From contig CBDAPU010000001.1 of the NCBI GenBank assembly GCA_965198875.1, positions 1,302,001 through 1,366,000 of the forward strand: 64,000 nucleotides of DNA. The letters run 5' to 3'. The notes under the pieces were generated by a model that had not been told where the DNA came from, searched no databases, and saw only the letters and a list, made by a program, of their open reading frames with translations. The stretch comes from CBDAPU01 sp965198875 (GTDB lineage Bacteria > Pseudomonadota > Gammaproteobacteria > Eutrophobiales > Eutrophobiaceae). Positions 17,374 through 24,804 of this stretch are shown piece after piece. A program made the translations under genes and the position numbers. The stretch's first letter is position 1, and the number at the start of each line of letters is the position of its first letter.

Positions 17374-18654
17374 ATGAAGGTGTTGATTGTCGGCGGCGGC
17401 GGCAGAGAACATGCCCTGGCCTGGAAGGCGGCGCAATCTCATGATGTCGAGCAGGTCTATGTGGCGCCCGGCAACGCCGGCACCGCCGGGGAGCATAAAG
17501 TTCAGAACATCCCCTTAACGCCGGATGATGTTGCCGGCCTGATCCACTTTGCCCGGGAAAACGCCATATCATTGACGATCATCGGGCCGGAGGCGCCGTT
17601 GGTGGCGGGTATTGTTGATCGTTTTGCCGGCGCCGGGTTGCGCTGTTTCGGCCCCTCAAAAAACGCCGCACGGCTGGAAGGCTCTAAAAGTTATAGCAAG
17701 GCGTTTCTTAAACGCCACAACATCCCCGCCGCTGAGTATGACACCTTCACCGATATCGATGCGGCGATGCGATATGTAGGATTAAACGGCGCCCCCATTG
17801 TCATCAAGGCCGATGGTTTGGCTGGCGGAAAAGGGGTTGTCATCGCCAAGACTGAGGGGCAGGCCATCGCGGCGCTGACGGCCATGTTGTCGGACAACAC
17901 ATTCGGCAAGGCCGGTGATCGTGTCGTGATCGAAGAATACCTGCAAGGAGAAGAGGCCAGTTTCATGGTTATCTGTGATGGCAAAAACGTGATCCCCTTC
18001 GCCAGCTCCCAGGATCACAAGGCCAGGGATGCAGGCGATACAGGCCCGAATACCGGCGGCATGGGGGCCTACTCACCCGCAGCGGTGATCACCCCGGCTC
18101 TGAGTCAGCAGATCCGGCAAAATATCATTGAACCTGCCATCGAAGGCATGGCCTCTGAGGGGAATGCCTACACCGGGTTTCTCTATGCGGGGTTGATGAT
18201 AAGTGACAGTGGTATCGCCAGGGTGCTGGAGTTTAACTGTCGGCTTGGCGATCCTGAGACGCAGCCGATGATGATGAGGTTGCAAAGCGACCTGCCCCGC
18301 TTGTGTGATGCGGCCCTGGATAAAAAACTGGATGAGATCCAGTTAGCCTGGGATGAACGTGCCGCGTTGGGTGTTGTGCTGGCAGCGAAAGGCTACCCGC
18401 TGAGTGCGCGCACAGGGGATCCCATACATGGCCTTGATGGGGAATATGGCGAAGACGTCAAAGTATTCCATGCCGGCACGTCATTCAGTGGCGATCAGAT
18501 CATCACCGCTGGCGGGCGGGTTGTCTGTGTGACTGCACTGGCGGAGAAGGTATCGAGCGCACAACGGCGGGTCTATAAGGCGATTGAGGGGATCACATGG
18601 GATGGGATGTTCTATAGAGCCGATATTGGCCATCGGGCTGTGGCGAGGGAATGA
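17374..18654 (+). CDS. purD: Phosphoribosylamine-glycine ligase (GAR synthetase)
   Basis: PurD joins phosphoribosylamine with glycine using ATP, the second step of purine synthesis. The 426-residue ATP-grasp enzyme shows the N-terminal KVLIVGGGGREHALAWK, IIGPEAPLVAGIVD, the lid region VIKADGLAGGKGV, and NTGGMGAYSPA. A factor-independent terminator-like hairpin lies about 200 bases downstream, shared with the convergent hisH. Confidence 0.97.
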   Translation: MKVLIVGGGGREHALAWKAAQSHDVEQVYVAPGNAGTAGEHKVQNIPLTPDDVAGLIHFARENAISLTIIGPEAPLVAGIVDRFAGAGLRCFGPSKNAARLEGSKSYSKAFLKRHNIPAAEYDTFTDIDAAMRYVGLNGAPIVIKADGLAGGKGVVIAKTEGQAIAALTAMLSDNTFGKAGDRVVIEEYLQGEEASFMVICDGKNVIPFASSQDHKARDAGDTGPNTGGMGAYSPAAVITPALSQQIRQNIIEPAIEGMASEGNAYTGFLYAGLMISDSGIARVLEFNCRLGDPETQPMMMRLQSDLPRLCDAALDKKLDEIQLAWDERAALGVVLAAKGYPLSARTGDPIHGLDGEYGEDVKVFHAGTSFSGDQIITAGGRVVCVTALAEKVSSAQRRVYKAIEGITWDGMFYRADIGHRAVARE

Positions 18655-18806
18655 GTGATGTTGACGCCAGCTTTGCAGGGAAAAGCTATATTCGCTTTTT
18701 ATGGCGTGGGCCCGCCAACAACAGGATGATTAGCGGTATCGGTGGGAGCGGTATGGGTTTCATCTTTAGATATTGGCTTTTATCATGGATAACAACAACG
18801 GCTTAA
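18651..18806 (+). CDS. Possible 51-residue protein overlapping the purD stop
   Basis: A short open frame starting at an ATG that overlaps the purD stop by four bases (ATGA) and ending at 18806. The product would be 51 residues with a hydrophobic, tryptophan-containing C-terminal part (FIFRYWLLSW). The only support is the ATGA coupling; I recognise no family and the frame could be chance. Confidence 0.2.
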   Translation: MSDVDASFAGKSYIRFLWRGPANNRMISGIGGSGMGFIFRYWLLSWITTTA

Positions 18807-18852
18807 ACAACACACCCTTTCCGCAACAAAGTCGCAATCGTCACACGCCCAT

Positions 18853-18881
18853 AAGCCCTTATCGGTAAAGAAGGGCTTTTT
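18853..18881 (+). terminator. Factor-independent terminator after purD
   Basis: A perfect 8-bp stem (aagccctt at 18853-18860 and aagggctt at 18871-18878) with a 10-base loop runs into a T run on the plus strand. It would end transcription from purD; its T run overlaps the hisH stop codon on the other strand. Confidence 0.75.
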
Positions 18882-19521
18882 ATGGCTTCCAGTTAAGAAA
18901 GTTTCTGAGCAGGGTCAAGCCCGCCTGTTGACTCTTCTCCGGGTGAAACTGGGTTGCGAATAAATTATCCTTTGCCACGGCGGATGCGAAATCCACCAGG
19001 TAGTCTGTCTCACCCACACAGTTCTCGCTATCCTCTGGCCTTACGTAATAACTGTGTACGAAATAAAAATGCGTACTGGATTTTATATTTTTCCACAAGG
19101 GGTGATCCCTCACCTGCCGCACTCGGTTCCATCCCATATGCGGGATCTTGTAGGTATTGCCGTTTTCATCTTTAGCGTTGGTCTGGAACTTCAACACTTC
19201 GCCAGGGATTATCCCCAAGCCCTCGGTGCCGCCATCCTCTTCACTGTAATCCATGAGTGTTTGCAGGCCAACGCAAATGCCGAGAAAGGGTTTTCTCCGC
19301 ACGCATTCCCTCAGCAGGGCGGGGAAGTCTTTTTGAATTAAGGTCTGCATACATTGGCCAATGGCGCCTTGCCCGGGAAAAACCACGCGATCGGCAGAGA
19401 GGATGTCCTCACCACGGCCTGTTACCGTTACCTGATAATCCGCACCTGCTACCAGCTCAAGGGCCCTGGAGACGGAGCGCAAATTACCGGAGCCATAATC
19501 TACAACAGCGACAGAGCCCAT
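18880..19521 (-). CDS. hisH: Imidazole glycerol phosphate synthase, glutaminase subunit
   Basis: HisH supplies ammonia from glutamine to HisF in histidine synthesis. The 213-residue class I amidotransferase carries the VVDYGSGNLRSV start, the nucleophile in FLGICVGLQTLMDYSEE, and the His-Glu pair in ATQFHPEKSQ. It follows hisB by nine bases on the minus strand. hisA and hisF, usually next, are not here. Confidence 0.96.
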   Translation of the reverse strand: MGSVAVVDYGSGNLRSVSRALELVAGADYQVTVTGRGEDILSADRVVFPGQGAIGQCMQTLIQKDFPALLRECVRRKPFLGICVGLQTLMDYSEEDGGTEGLGIIPGEVLKFQTNAKDENGNTYKIPHMGWNRVRQVRDHPLWKNIKSSTHFYFVHSYYVRPEDSENCVGETDYLVDFASAVAKDNLFATQFHPEKSQQAGLTLLRNFLNWKP

Positions 19522-19530
19522 AGCCTGCCG

Positions 19531-20127
19531 TTAAAGACTGCCTTTGGTGGATGGCAACATGCCTTGCATACGGGGGTCTAATTCCACGGCCATACGCAGG
19601 GCCCGCCCAAATGCCTTGAAGATGGTCTCGGCGATGTGGTGTGTGTTTTTGCCGCGAATCGTGTCGATGTGCAGGGTGAGCATGGCGTGATTGACGAAGC
19701 CCTGAAAGAACTCATACAACAGATCAACGTCAAAGTCACCTACCCTTGCCCTGGGGTAGGTGGCGACATATGCAAGACCGGGTCTGCCGGAGCAGTCCAG
19801 CACCACCCGTGAGAGCGCCTCATCCAATGGCACATAAGCCTGTCCATAGCGGCGGATCCCCTGTTTGCTGCCCAGCGCCCGGTTAAATGCCTGGCCGAGG
19901 GTGATCCCAATGTCTTCCACTGTGTGATGGGCGTCGATCTGAAGATCGCCTTGCGCGCGTATGTCCACATCAAACATGCCATGACGGGCGATCTGATCTA
20001 TCATGTGCTCGAGAAAGGGCACGCCTGTTTGTAGATCGGCATGACCTGTTCCATCCAGATTAAGGTTGATGGATATGTCCGTCTCTTTGGTTGAGCGGTT
20101 CACAAAAGCGCATCGTTGCTCACTCAT
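19531..20127 (-). CDS. hisB: Imidazoleglycerol-phosphate dehydratase
   Basis: This enzyme makes imidazole-acetol phosphate in histidine synthesis. The 198 residues match the monofunctional form, not the E. coli fusion with a phosphatase. The manganese-binding histidine motifs are visible: FLEHMIDQIARHG, DAHHTVEDIGITLGQA, and the repeat FVNHAMLTLHI / KNTHHIAETIFKAFGRA. It is the first gene of a hisB-hisH pair and divergent from hemF. Confidence 0.96.
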   Translation of the reverse strand: MSEQRCAFVNRSTKETDISINLNLDGTGHADLQTGVPFLEHMIDQIARHGMFDVDIRAQGDLQIDAHHTVEDIGITLGQAFNRALGSKQGIRRYGQAYVPLDEALSRVVLDCSGRPGLAYVATYPRARVGDFDVDLLYEFFQGFVNHAMLTLHIDTIRGKNTHHIAETIFKAFGRALRMAVELDPRMQGMLPSTKGSL

Positions 20128-20235
20128 CGTAATTTATATCAGGCGTTTGCCATACATTGCCCCTGGAATGTGTGTAGCATACAGGGTAAAACAGCATTTG
20201 AAAAACAGGACGCCTGAAGTAACAGTCTCCTCTGC

Positions 20236-21153
20236 ATGAACGCAAAGATAGATATTGAAGCCGTTAGAACGTATTTAAGATCGTTACAGGATAGGCTCTG
20301 TGAGGCCATAGCGGGGCTGGATCGGCAACAACACTTCTCAGAGGATGTGTGGGAACGTGAGCAGGGCGGCGGCGGCATCAGCCGGGTGTTGGAAGACGGA
20401 GGTGTTTTCGAGAAGGCCGGGATCAATTTCTCCCATGTGTTCGGCAGCGAGTTGCCCGCCAGCGCCAGCGCCCACAGACCCGAACTGGCGGGATGTGGTT
20501 TTCAGGCCCTGGGCGTCTCTCTTGTTGTGCATCCGGATAACCCTTTTGTGCCCACCGCCCACATGAACGTGCGTTTTTTCATGGCGGAGAAGCCCGATGG
20601 GCCCGCCATATGGTGGTTTGGCGGCGGGTTTGATCTGACCCCGTATTATGGCTTTGAGGAAGACGCCGTACACTGGCATCGGGTGGCCGAGGCCACCTGT
20701 CGCCACTTTGGTGATGGGGTGTATAAAAGGTTTAAGAAATGGTGCGATGCGTATTTTTTTATACGACACCGTCAGGAAGCACGGGGGATCGGCGGCATTT
20801 TCTTTGATGACTTGAATGAATGGGGTTTTGATCCCTGTTTTGATTTTTTTAAGAACGTTGGCGATCAGTTCCTGCCCGCCTATCAACCGATTGTGGAACG
20901 CAGGAAGACGACGCCGTTTACCCGGGAGCAAAAGGCGTTTCAGCGCTACCGGCGGGGCAGGTATGTGGAGTTTAATCTGGTTTATGATCGCGGCACCTTG
21001 TTTGGCCTGCAGTCCGGCGGTCGCACCGAGTCCATATTGATGTCTCTACCGCCTGATGTGCAATGGAAATATAATTGGCGGCCAGAAGCCGGCTCAGAGG
21101 AAGCCAGGCTCTATACCGACTTTCTGAGGCCCAGGGACTGGTTGAATGAATAA
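20236..21153 (+). CDS. hemF: Oxygen-dependent coproporphyrinogen III oxidase
   Basis: HemF oxidatively decarboxylates coproporphyrinogen III in heme synthesis and needs O2, so the organism can live with oxygen. The 305 residues carry the family blocks: SASAHRPELAG, VHPDNPFVPTAHMNVRFF, WWFGGGFDLTPYYGFEEDA, GIGGIFFDDLNEWGFD, and the C-terminal RGRYVEFNLVYDRGTLFGL. Convergent with the broken rpiA copy downstream. Confidence 0.96.
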   Translation: MNAKIDIEAVRTYLRSLQDRLCEAIAGLDRQQHFSEDVWEREQGGGGISRVLEDGGVFEKAGINFSHVFGSELPASASAHRPELAGCGFQALGVSLVVHPDNPFVPTAHMNVRFFMAEKPDGPAIWWFGGGFDLTPYYGFEEDAVHWHRVAEATCRHFGDGVYKRFKKWCDAYFFIRHRQEARGIGGIFFDDLNEWGFDPCFDFFKNVGDQFLPAYQPIVERRKTTPFTREQKAFQRYRRGRYVEFNLVYDRGTLFGLQSGGRTESILMSLPPDVQWKYNWRPEAGSEEARLYTDFLRPRDWLNE

Positions 21154-21210
21154 TACCCGGCGCCTCTTTGCCCTATGAAGAGAAACGAAGTCAACATACA
21201 ATTTTCATCC

Positions 21211-21732
21211 CTAAGGGAGCGTTGTGACGCCCTTATCATCGGCGAGCAACAACACATCCGCCGGGCGCCTGGCGAACAGGCCGTTCGTCAGAACACCGAC
21301 TATCCCGTCGATCTGTTGCTCCATCTCGGCGGGGTGGGTGATCGATAAATGATGTATATCAAGGATGATATTGCCGTTGTCGGTTTTGATCCCCTCTCTT
21401 AATACCGGCTGACCGCCCATTTTCAAGATCTCCCTGGCGACATAGCTTTGTGCCATAGGCAATACCTCCACCGGTAATGGGAATGCCCCCAGCACATCGA
21501 CCAGCTTTGAGTCATCAATGATGCAGATAAATTGCCTGCTGACGGTGGCGATAATTTTCTCCCTGGTCAAGGCCCCGCCCCCCCCCCTTTGATGAGTTGC
21601 AGGTGTTTGCTCGCCTCATCGGCCCCATCCACATACACGGCAAGCTCATTCACGTTGTTCAGGTTGAGTAGCGGTATATTATGCCGCCTAAGGCGCGCCT
21701 CAGTGGTCGCGACAGATGAATACAGCGCCTAA
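21211..21732 (-). pseudogene. Truncated, frameshifted rpiA copy
   Basis: A partial copy of ribose-5-phosphate isomerase A. It keeps the C-terminal part, from about ATTEARLRRHNIP through VYVDGADEASKHLQ to the stop, but lacks the N-terminal NAD-like loop region. Within the active-site glycine loop, the coding strand reads G10-C-G4 instead of the 13-G tract of the intact gene. That is two bases longer and shifts the frame to a TGA just after the loop. It is therefore not functional. It lies next to hemF and is one arm of the direct repeat flanking the restriction-modification genes. Confidence 0.9.
21212..21706. repeat. Direct repeat, left arm (rpiA 3' segment)
   Basis: A 495-base segment nearly identical to 24103-24595. 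The first ~200 bases (the stop-codon side) match exactly; about a dozen substitutions and one 2-base length difference fall in the rest. The shared stretch begins inside the rpiA stop codon, which is TAG here and TAA in the other copy. Confidence 0.92.
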
Positions 21733-21738
21733 AACCTC

Positions 21739-22014
21739 TTGGTGGTCTATATCATCATATCAAGGTCAATCATAGCCCCGGAGAATATGTCAACGGCAGG
21801 GTCAGTACTTAATGACATCGAGTCATTCCGGGCTTTACTAAAACGTGGCTATGTAGGCGTTTATCATCATATGATCAAAAAACATCTGGCGTGGTATATT
21901 GATGAATTTTCAGCACGATTCAATTTGTCGGCTGATTTGACGAACGGTGAAAGATATTCCATCATCGCGCATACCAGTTGCGACAAACTTTCCTGGAAGG
22001 AATTAACTCGATGA
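21739..22014 (+). pseudogene. IS1595-family (ISXO2-like) transposase, C-terminal remnant
   Basis: The translated frame contains NDIESFRALLKRGYVGVY, HHMIKKHLAWYIDEFSARFN and CDKLSWKELTR. This matches the end of ISXO2/IS1595 DDE transposases, where N-x-IESFW-LLKRG, HH-x-KHL-RY--EF--R-N and a final KRLTYKEL are typical. The N-terminal zinc ribbon and first catalytic aspartates are missing, so about two thirds of the gene is gone. The first codon (TTG at 21739) is only the edge of the open frame. Its stop overlaps the methyltransferase ATG (ATGA). Confidence 0.8.
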
Positions 22015-23081
22015 ACGTGGAACTTGCTTTCTCAAAAGTTATGGCAACACCGCTATCTCCCGAGACCTACAGACTCGGTGAATTATTTTCAGGGGCAGGT
22101 GGAATGGCTTTGGGGGCGCATCTGGCCAAATTTAAAGGTCATGCATGTCGTCATGTGTGGGTTAATGATATGGATAGAGATGCTTGCCATACTTTTCGCC
22201 ATAACCTGCCCATCGCCGACGACATGGTGTTTTGCGGCGATGTCAAAGACATTAAATTCGACTCTTTACCGCCTATAGACGGGCTTGTGTTCGGATTCCC
22301 ATGTAACGATTTCAGCGTGGTTGGTGACCGCCAAGGAATTTCTGGTCAGTATGGTGGTTTGTATCGCTGGGGGGTTCGAGGGTTAGAAGCGCTGAAACCC
22401 TTGTTTTTTGTAGCGGAAAATGTAGGCGGTCTTTCATCAAGTAGTAATGATCTTGATATTATTATCAACGCCATGAAAAAAACTGGATACAAGATCTTCC
22501 CCCGAACATATAAATTTGAAAATTATGGTGTTCCACAAACGCGCCATCGAATTATTATAATTGGAATTCGGCAAGACATCGGTATTACAGATTTTACACA
22601 TCCAGAACCTGTAACCATGAGCGATCCTATTTCGTGCAAAGTTGCTCTTGAAGGGATCGCAAATGATGCGTCAAACAATGAAAGAACCCAACAATCAAAG
22701 AAAGTGATTGAAAGACTGAAACACATCAAGCCCGGAGAAAATGCTTTTACGGCTGATTTACCGCCTCATCTTAAGCTATCTTTGAAAAGCGGTGCAACTA
22801 TCAGTCAAATATATAAACGGCTGAAACCTGATAAGCCTGCTTATACCGTTACGGGTTCCGGTGGCGGTGGAACTCATGTTTATCACTGGGAAGAAAATCG
22901 TGCTCTTACTAACAGAGAGCGGGCAAGATTGCAGTCTTTCCCTGACAGCTTTGAATTTAAGGGCGGAAAAGAGTCTGTTCGAAAACAAATTGGTATGGCA
23001 GTGCCGCCCGAAGGTGCAAGGCATATATTCCGTGCAATTCTAAAAGCTCTCGCAGATAATCGAATCGGAAGCCAATGTTAA
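22011..23081 (+). CDS. DNA (cytosine-5) methyltransferase, type II restriction-modification
   Basis: A C5-cytosine DNA methyltransferase of 356 residues. Conserved motifs appear in order: I (LFSGAGGMALG, residues 26-36), IV with the catalytic cysteine (FGFPCNDFS, ~95-102), VI (ENVGGL, ~136), VIII (QTRHRIIIIG), a target-recognition region after it, IX (RERARLQSFPD) and X (QIGMAVPPEGARHI). The ATG at 22011 follows a GGAAGG Shine-Dalgarno with a 10-base spacer. It overlaps the endonuclease gene by seven bases, the usual coupling of modification and restriction genes. The target site cannot be read from the sequence. Confidence 0.93.
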   Translation: MNVELAFSKVMATPLSPETYRLGELFSGAGGMALGAHLAKFKGHACRHVWVNDMDRDACHTFRHNLPIADDMVFCGDVKDIKFDSLPPIDGLVFGFPCNDFSVVGDRQGISGQYGGLYRWGVRGLEALKPLFFVAENVGGLSSSSNDLDIIINAMKKTGYKIFPRTYKFENYGVPQTRHRIIIIGIRQDIGITDFTHPEPVTMSDPISCKVALEGIANDASNNERTQQSKKVIERLKHIKPGENAFTADLPPHLKLSLKSGATISQIYKRLKPDKPAYTVTGSGGGGTHVYHWEENRALTNRERARLQSFPDSFEFKGGKESVRKQIGMAVPPEGARHIFRAILKALADNRIGSQC

Positions 23082-24040
23082 GCGAAGATTTGTTTCGTGA
23101 AATACTGATTATTCCAGCCATGAGACAGGAAATTAACCGCCTGCAAATTGTCAGTGGATTTGCCACTGCTGGCATGGCTGATCGTCATATGGAGAAGCTG
23201 GCAGGAATCGATCAATCAATCAGTATTGATCTGATTATAGGGATGCCCAGACAAGTCGGTATTGAGAAAGCCCAACATTTTGCTTTACGTAAATTGTCAG
23301 AAACACAACCATATGGTTTGGATTTTTCATGTAGGTATGTCGTTAAAGGAAATCCCGTTCACGCAAAGACCTATTGCTGGTTTGAAAAAAACAGGCCAAT
23401 TTTAGCTTTTGCAGGTTCAGCTAATTATTCCCTTACTGCTTTCGGCAGATCACAGATTGAAGTGATGACACCCGCAGATGTTTATGGTATCGCAAATTTT
23501 CAAGCTGATGTACGGCGGAATACAACCGACTGTCGAGATGAGCATATAGAAACCAAGATTGCTTTAACCGAAACACGACAAATTGCAGACCTTAACAGTA
23601 ATGTTGATACTGTCACTTTGTCACTGCTAAACCATCAAACAAAAGAGACGCCTGAAAGATCAGGAATTAACTGGGGGCAACGGGAAGGCAGAAATAAAAA
23701 TCAGGCTTACATCAACATCCCTGCTGATATAGGTGGATCAGGATTTTTTCCTGATCGTGCTGAACAGTTTACAGTGCTTACGGATGATGGCGACAGCTTC
23801 ATCATGGTAAGGGCACAAGATGGCGGTAAAGGTCTACATACTACTCAGAATAATGCACTGTTGGGAGAGTATCTGCGAGCCAGAATGCGAGTTCCGTCCG
23901 GGCATTATGTAACACGCCAGCATCTTATCGAATATGGCCGAACCGATATAACTTTCACCAAGATTGATGATGAAACCTATCTGCTGGATTTTCGACCAAA
24001 TATGGGGCCTGGTGAAGATGCTGAAACGTGGCAAGCATGA
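23075..24040 (+). CDS. NgoFVII-like restriction endonuclease (phospholipase-D fold)
   Basis: A 321-residue nuclease of the NgoFVII/PLD type. The HKD-like motif is His96-x-Lys98 in NPVHAKTYCW followed by the Ser/Asn-containing AFAGSANYSLTAF (residues 111-122). PLD-type endonucleases dimerise to form one active site and need no metal. The rest, including KETPERSGINWGQREGR and the C-terminal part, probably recognises DNA. NgoFVII itself cuts at GCSGC; whether this enzyme shares that site is unknown. Start overlaps the end of its methyltransferase. Confidence 0.85.
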   Translation: MLSEDLFREILIIPAMRQEINRLQIVSGFATAGMADRHMEKLAGIDQSISIDLIIGMPRQVGIEKAQHFALRKLSETQPYGLDFSCRYVVKGNPVHAKTYCWFEKNRPILAFAGSANYSLTAFGRSQIEVMTPADVYGIANFQADVRRNTTDCRDEHIETKIALTETRQIADLNSNVDTVTLSLLNHQTKETPERSGINWGQREGRNKNQAYINIPADIGGSGFFPDRAEQFTVLTDDGDSFIMVRAQDGGKGLHTTQNNALLGEYLRARMRVPSGHYVTRQHLIEYGRTDITFTKIDDETYLLDFRPNMGPGEDAETWQA

Positions 24041-24101
24041 AGTGGGTTGGTCAAGTAAATAGTTCTTAGAAAAATTAGTTCAATATTTGTTTTGCCTCCC
24101 A

Positions 24102-24758
24102 TTAAGGGAGCGTTGTGACGCCCTTATCATCGGCGAGCAACAACACATCCGCCGGGCGCCTGGCGAACAGGCCGTTCGTCAGAACACCGACTATCCCGTC
24201 GATCTGTTGCTCCATCTCGGCGGGGTGGGTGATCGATAAATGATGTATATCAAGGATGATATTGCCGTTGTCGGTTTTGATCCCCTCTCTTAATACCGGC
24301 TGAGCGCCCATTTTCAAGATCTCCCTGGCGACATAGCTTTGTGCCATAGGCAACACCTCCACCGGTAATGGGAATGCCCCCAGCACATCGACCAGCTTTG
24401 AATCATCAATAATACAGATAAATTGCCTGCTGACGGTGGCGATAATTTTCTCCCTGGTCAAGGCCCCCCCCCCCCCTTTGATGAGTTGCAGGTGTTTGCT
24501 CGCCTCATCGGCCCCGTCCACATACACGGCAAGCTCGTTCACGCTGTTCAGGTTGAGCACGGGTATATTATGCCGCCTGAGGCGCGCCTCAGTGGCGGCC
24601 GAGCTGGCTATGGCGCCGTCAATACGGTGCTTGATATGAGCAAGCGCATCAATGAAGTGGTTCACCGTGCTGCCCGTGCCAACGCCAACAACCGTATCAT
24701 CCTCAATGAAATCAACGGCCGCCTGCGCCACACGTTTTTTCTTCTCATCCTGGTGCAT
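24102..24758 (-). CDS. rpiA: Ribose-5-phosphate isomerase A
   Basis: RpiA interconverts ribose-5-phosphate and ribulose-5-phosphate. The 218-residue gene is complete: the N-terminal GVGTGSTVNHFIDAL phosphate loop, YVDGADEASKHLQLIKGG, the glycine loop followed by ALTREK, and the C-terminal half shared with the broken copy. The glycine loop is coded by an uninterrupted run of 13 G (24464-24476 read on the minus strand), a risky slippage site that here keeps the frame. Divergent from ilvA, as in many gammaproteobacteria. Confidence 0.95.
   Translation of the reverse strand: MHQDEKKKRVAQAAVDFIEDDTVVGVGTGSTVNHFIDALAHIKHRIDGAIASSAATEARLRRHNIPVLNLNSVNELAVYVDGADEASKHLQLIKGGGGALTREKIIATVSRQFICIIDDSKLVDVLGAFPLPVEVLPMAQSYVAREILKMGAQPVLREGIKTDNGNIILDIHHLSITHPAEMEQQIDGIVGVLTNGLFARRPADVLLLADDKGVTTLP
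24103..24595. repeat. Direct repeat, right arm (inside intact rpiA)
   Basis: The counterpart of 21212-21706, 493 bases long, forming the 3' three quarters of intact rpiA. The two-base length difference from the other arm is wholly explained by the C run (13 C here; C4-G-C10 there). Confidence 0.92.
24464..24476. repeat. C13 homopolymer (G13 in the rpiA coding strand)
   Basis: Thirteen consecutive C on the plus strand, coding the glycines of the RpiA active-site loop. A change of one or two bases would destroy the gene. The left repeat copy keeps an interrupting base at the same place but is out of frame. Confidence 0.95.
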
Positions 24759-24804
24759 GGATATTCACCCCTCTTTTGGTGGAGATAAGCATCGGTGTTA
24801 TCTT

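Larger units (their letters stand above)
21707..24102. mobile_element. Inserted segment carrying transposase remnant and type II restriction-modification genes
   Basis: About 2.4 kb between the two rpiA copies, visibly more AT-rich than its neighbours. It holds an IS1595-type transposase fragment, a cytosine methyltransferase and a PLD-family endonuclease, all on the plus strand, while the rpiA copies are on the minus strand. No complete transposase and no terminal inverted repeats were seen, so how it moved is inferred: insertion with long target duplication, or recombination within rpiA with DNA from a relative. Confidence 0.75.

Noticed and set aside
20338..20931. 197-residue minus-strand frame
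   Set aside because: Antisense to hemF, whose full set of conserved blocks leaves no doubt about the coding strand.
21211..21570. Short frame as a second working ribose isomerase
   Set aside because: It lacks the N-terminal half and the frame is broken in the active-site loop.
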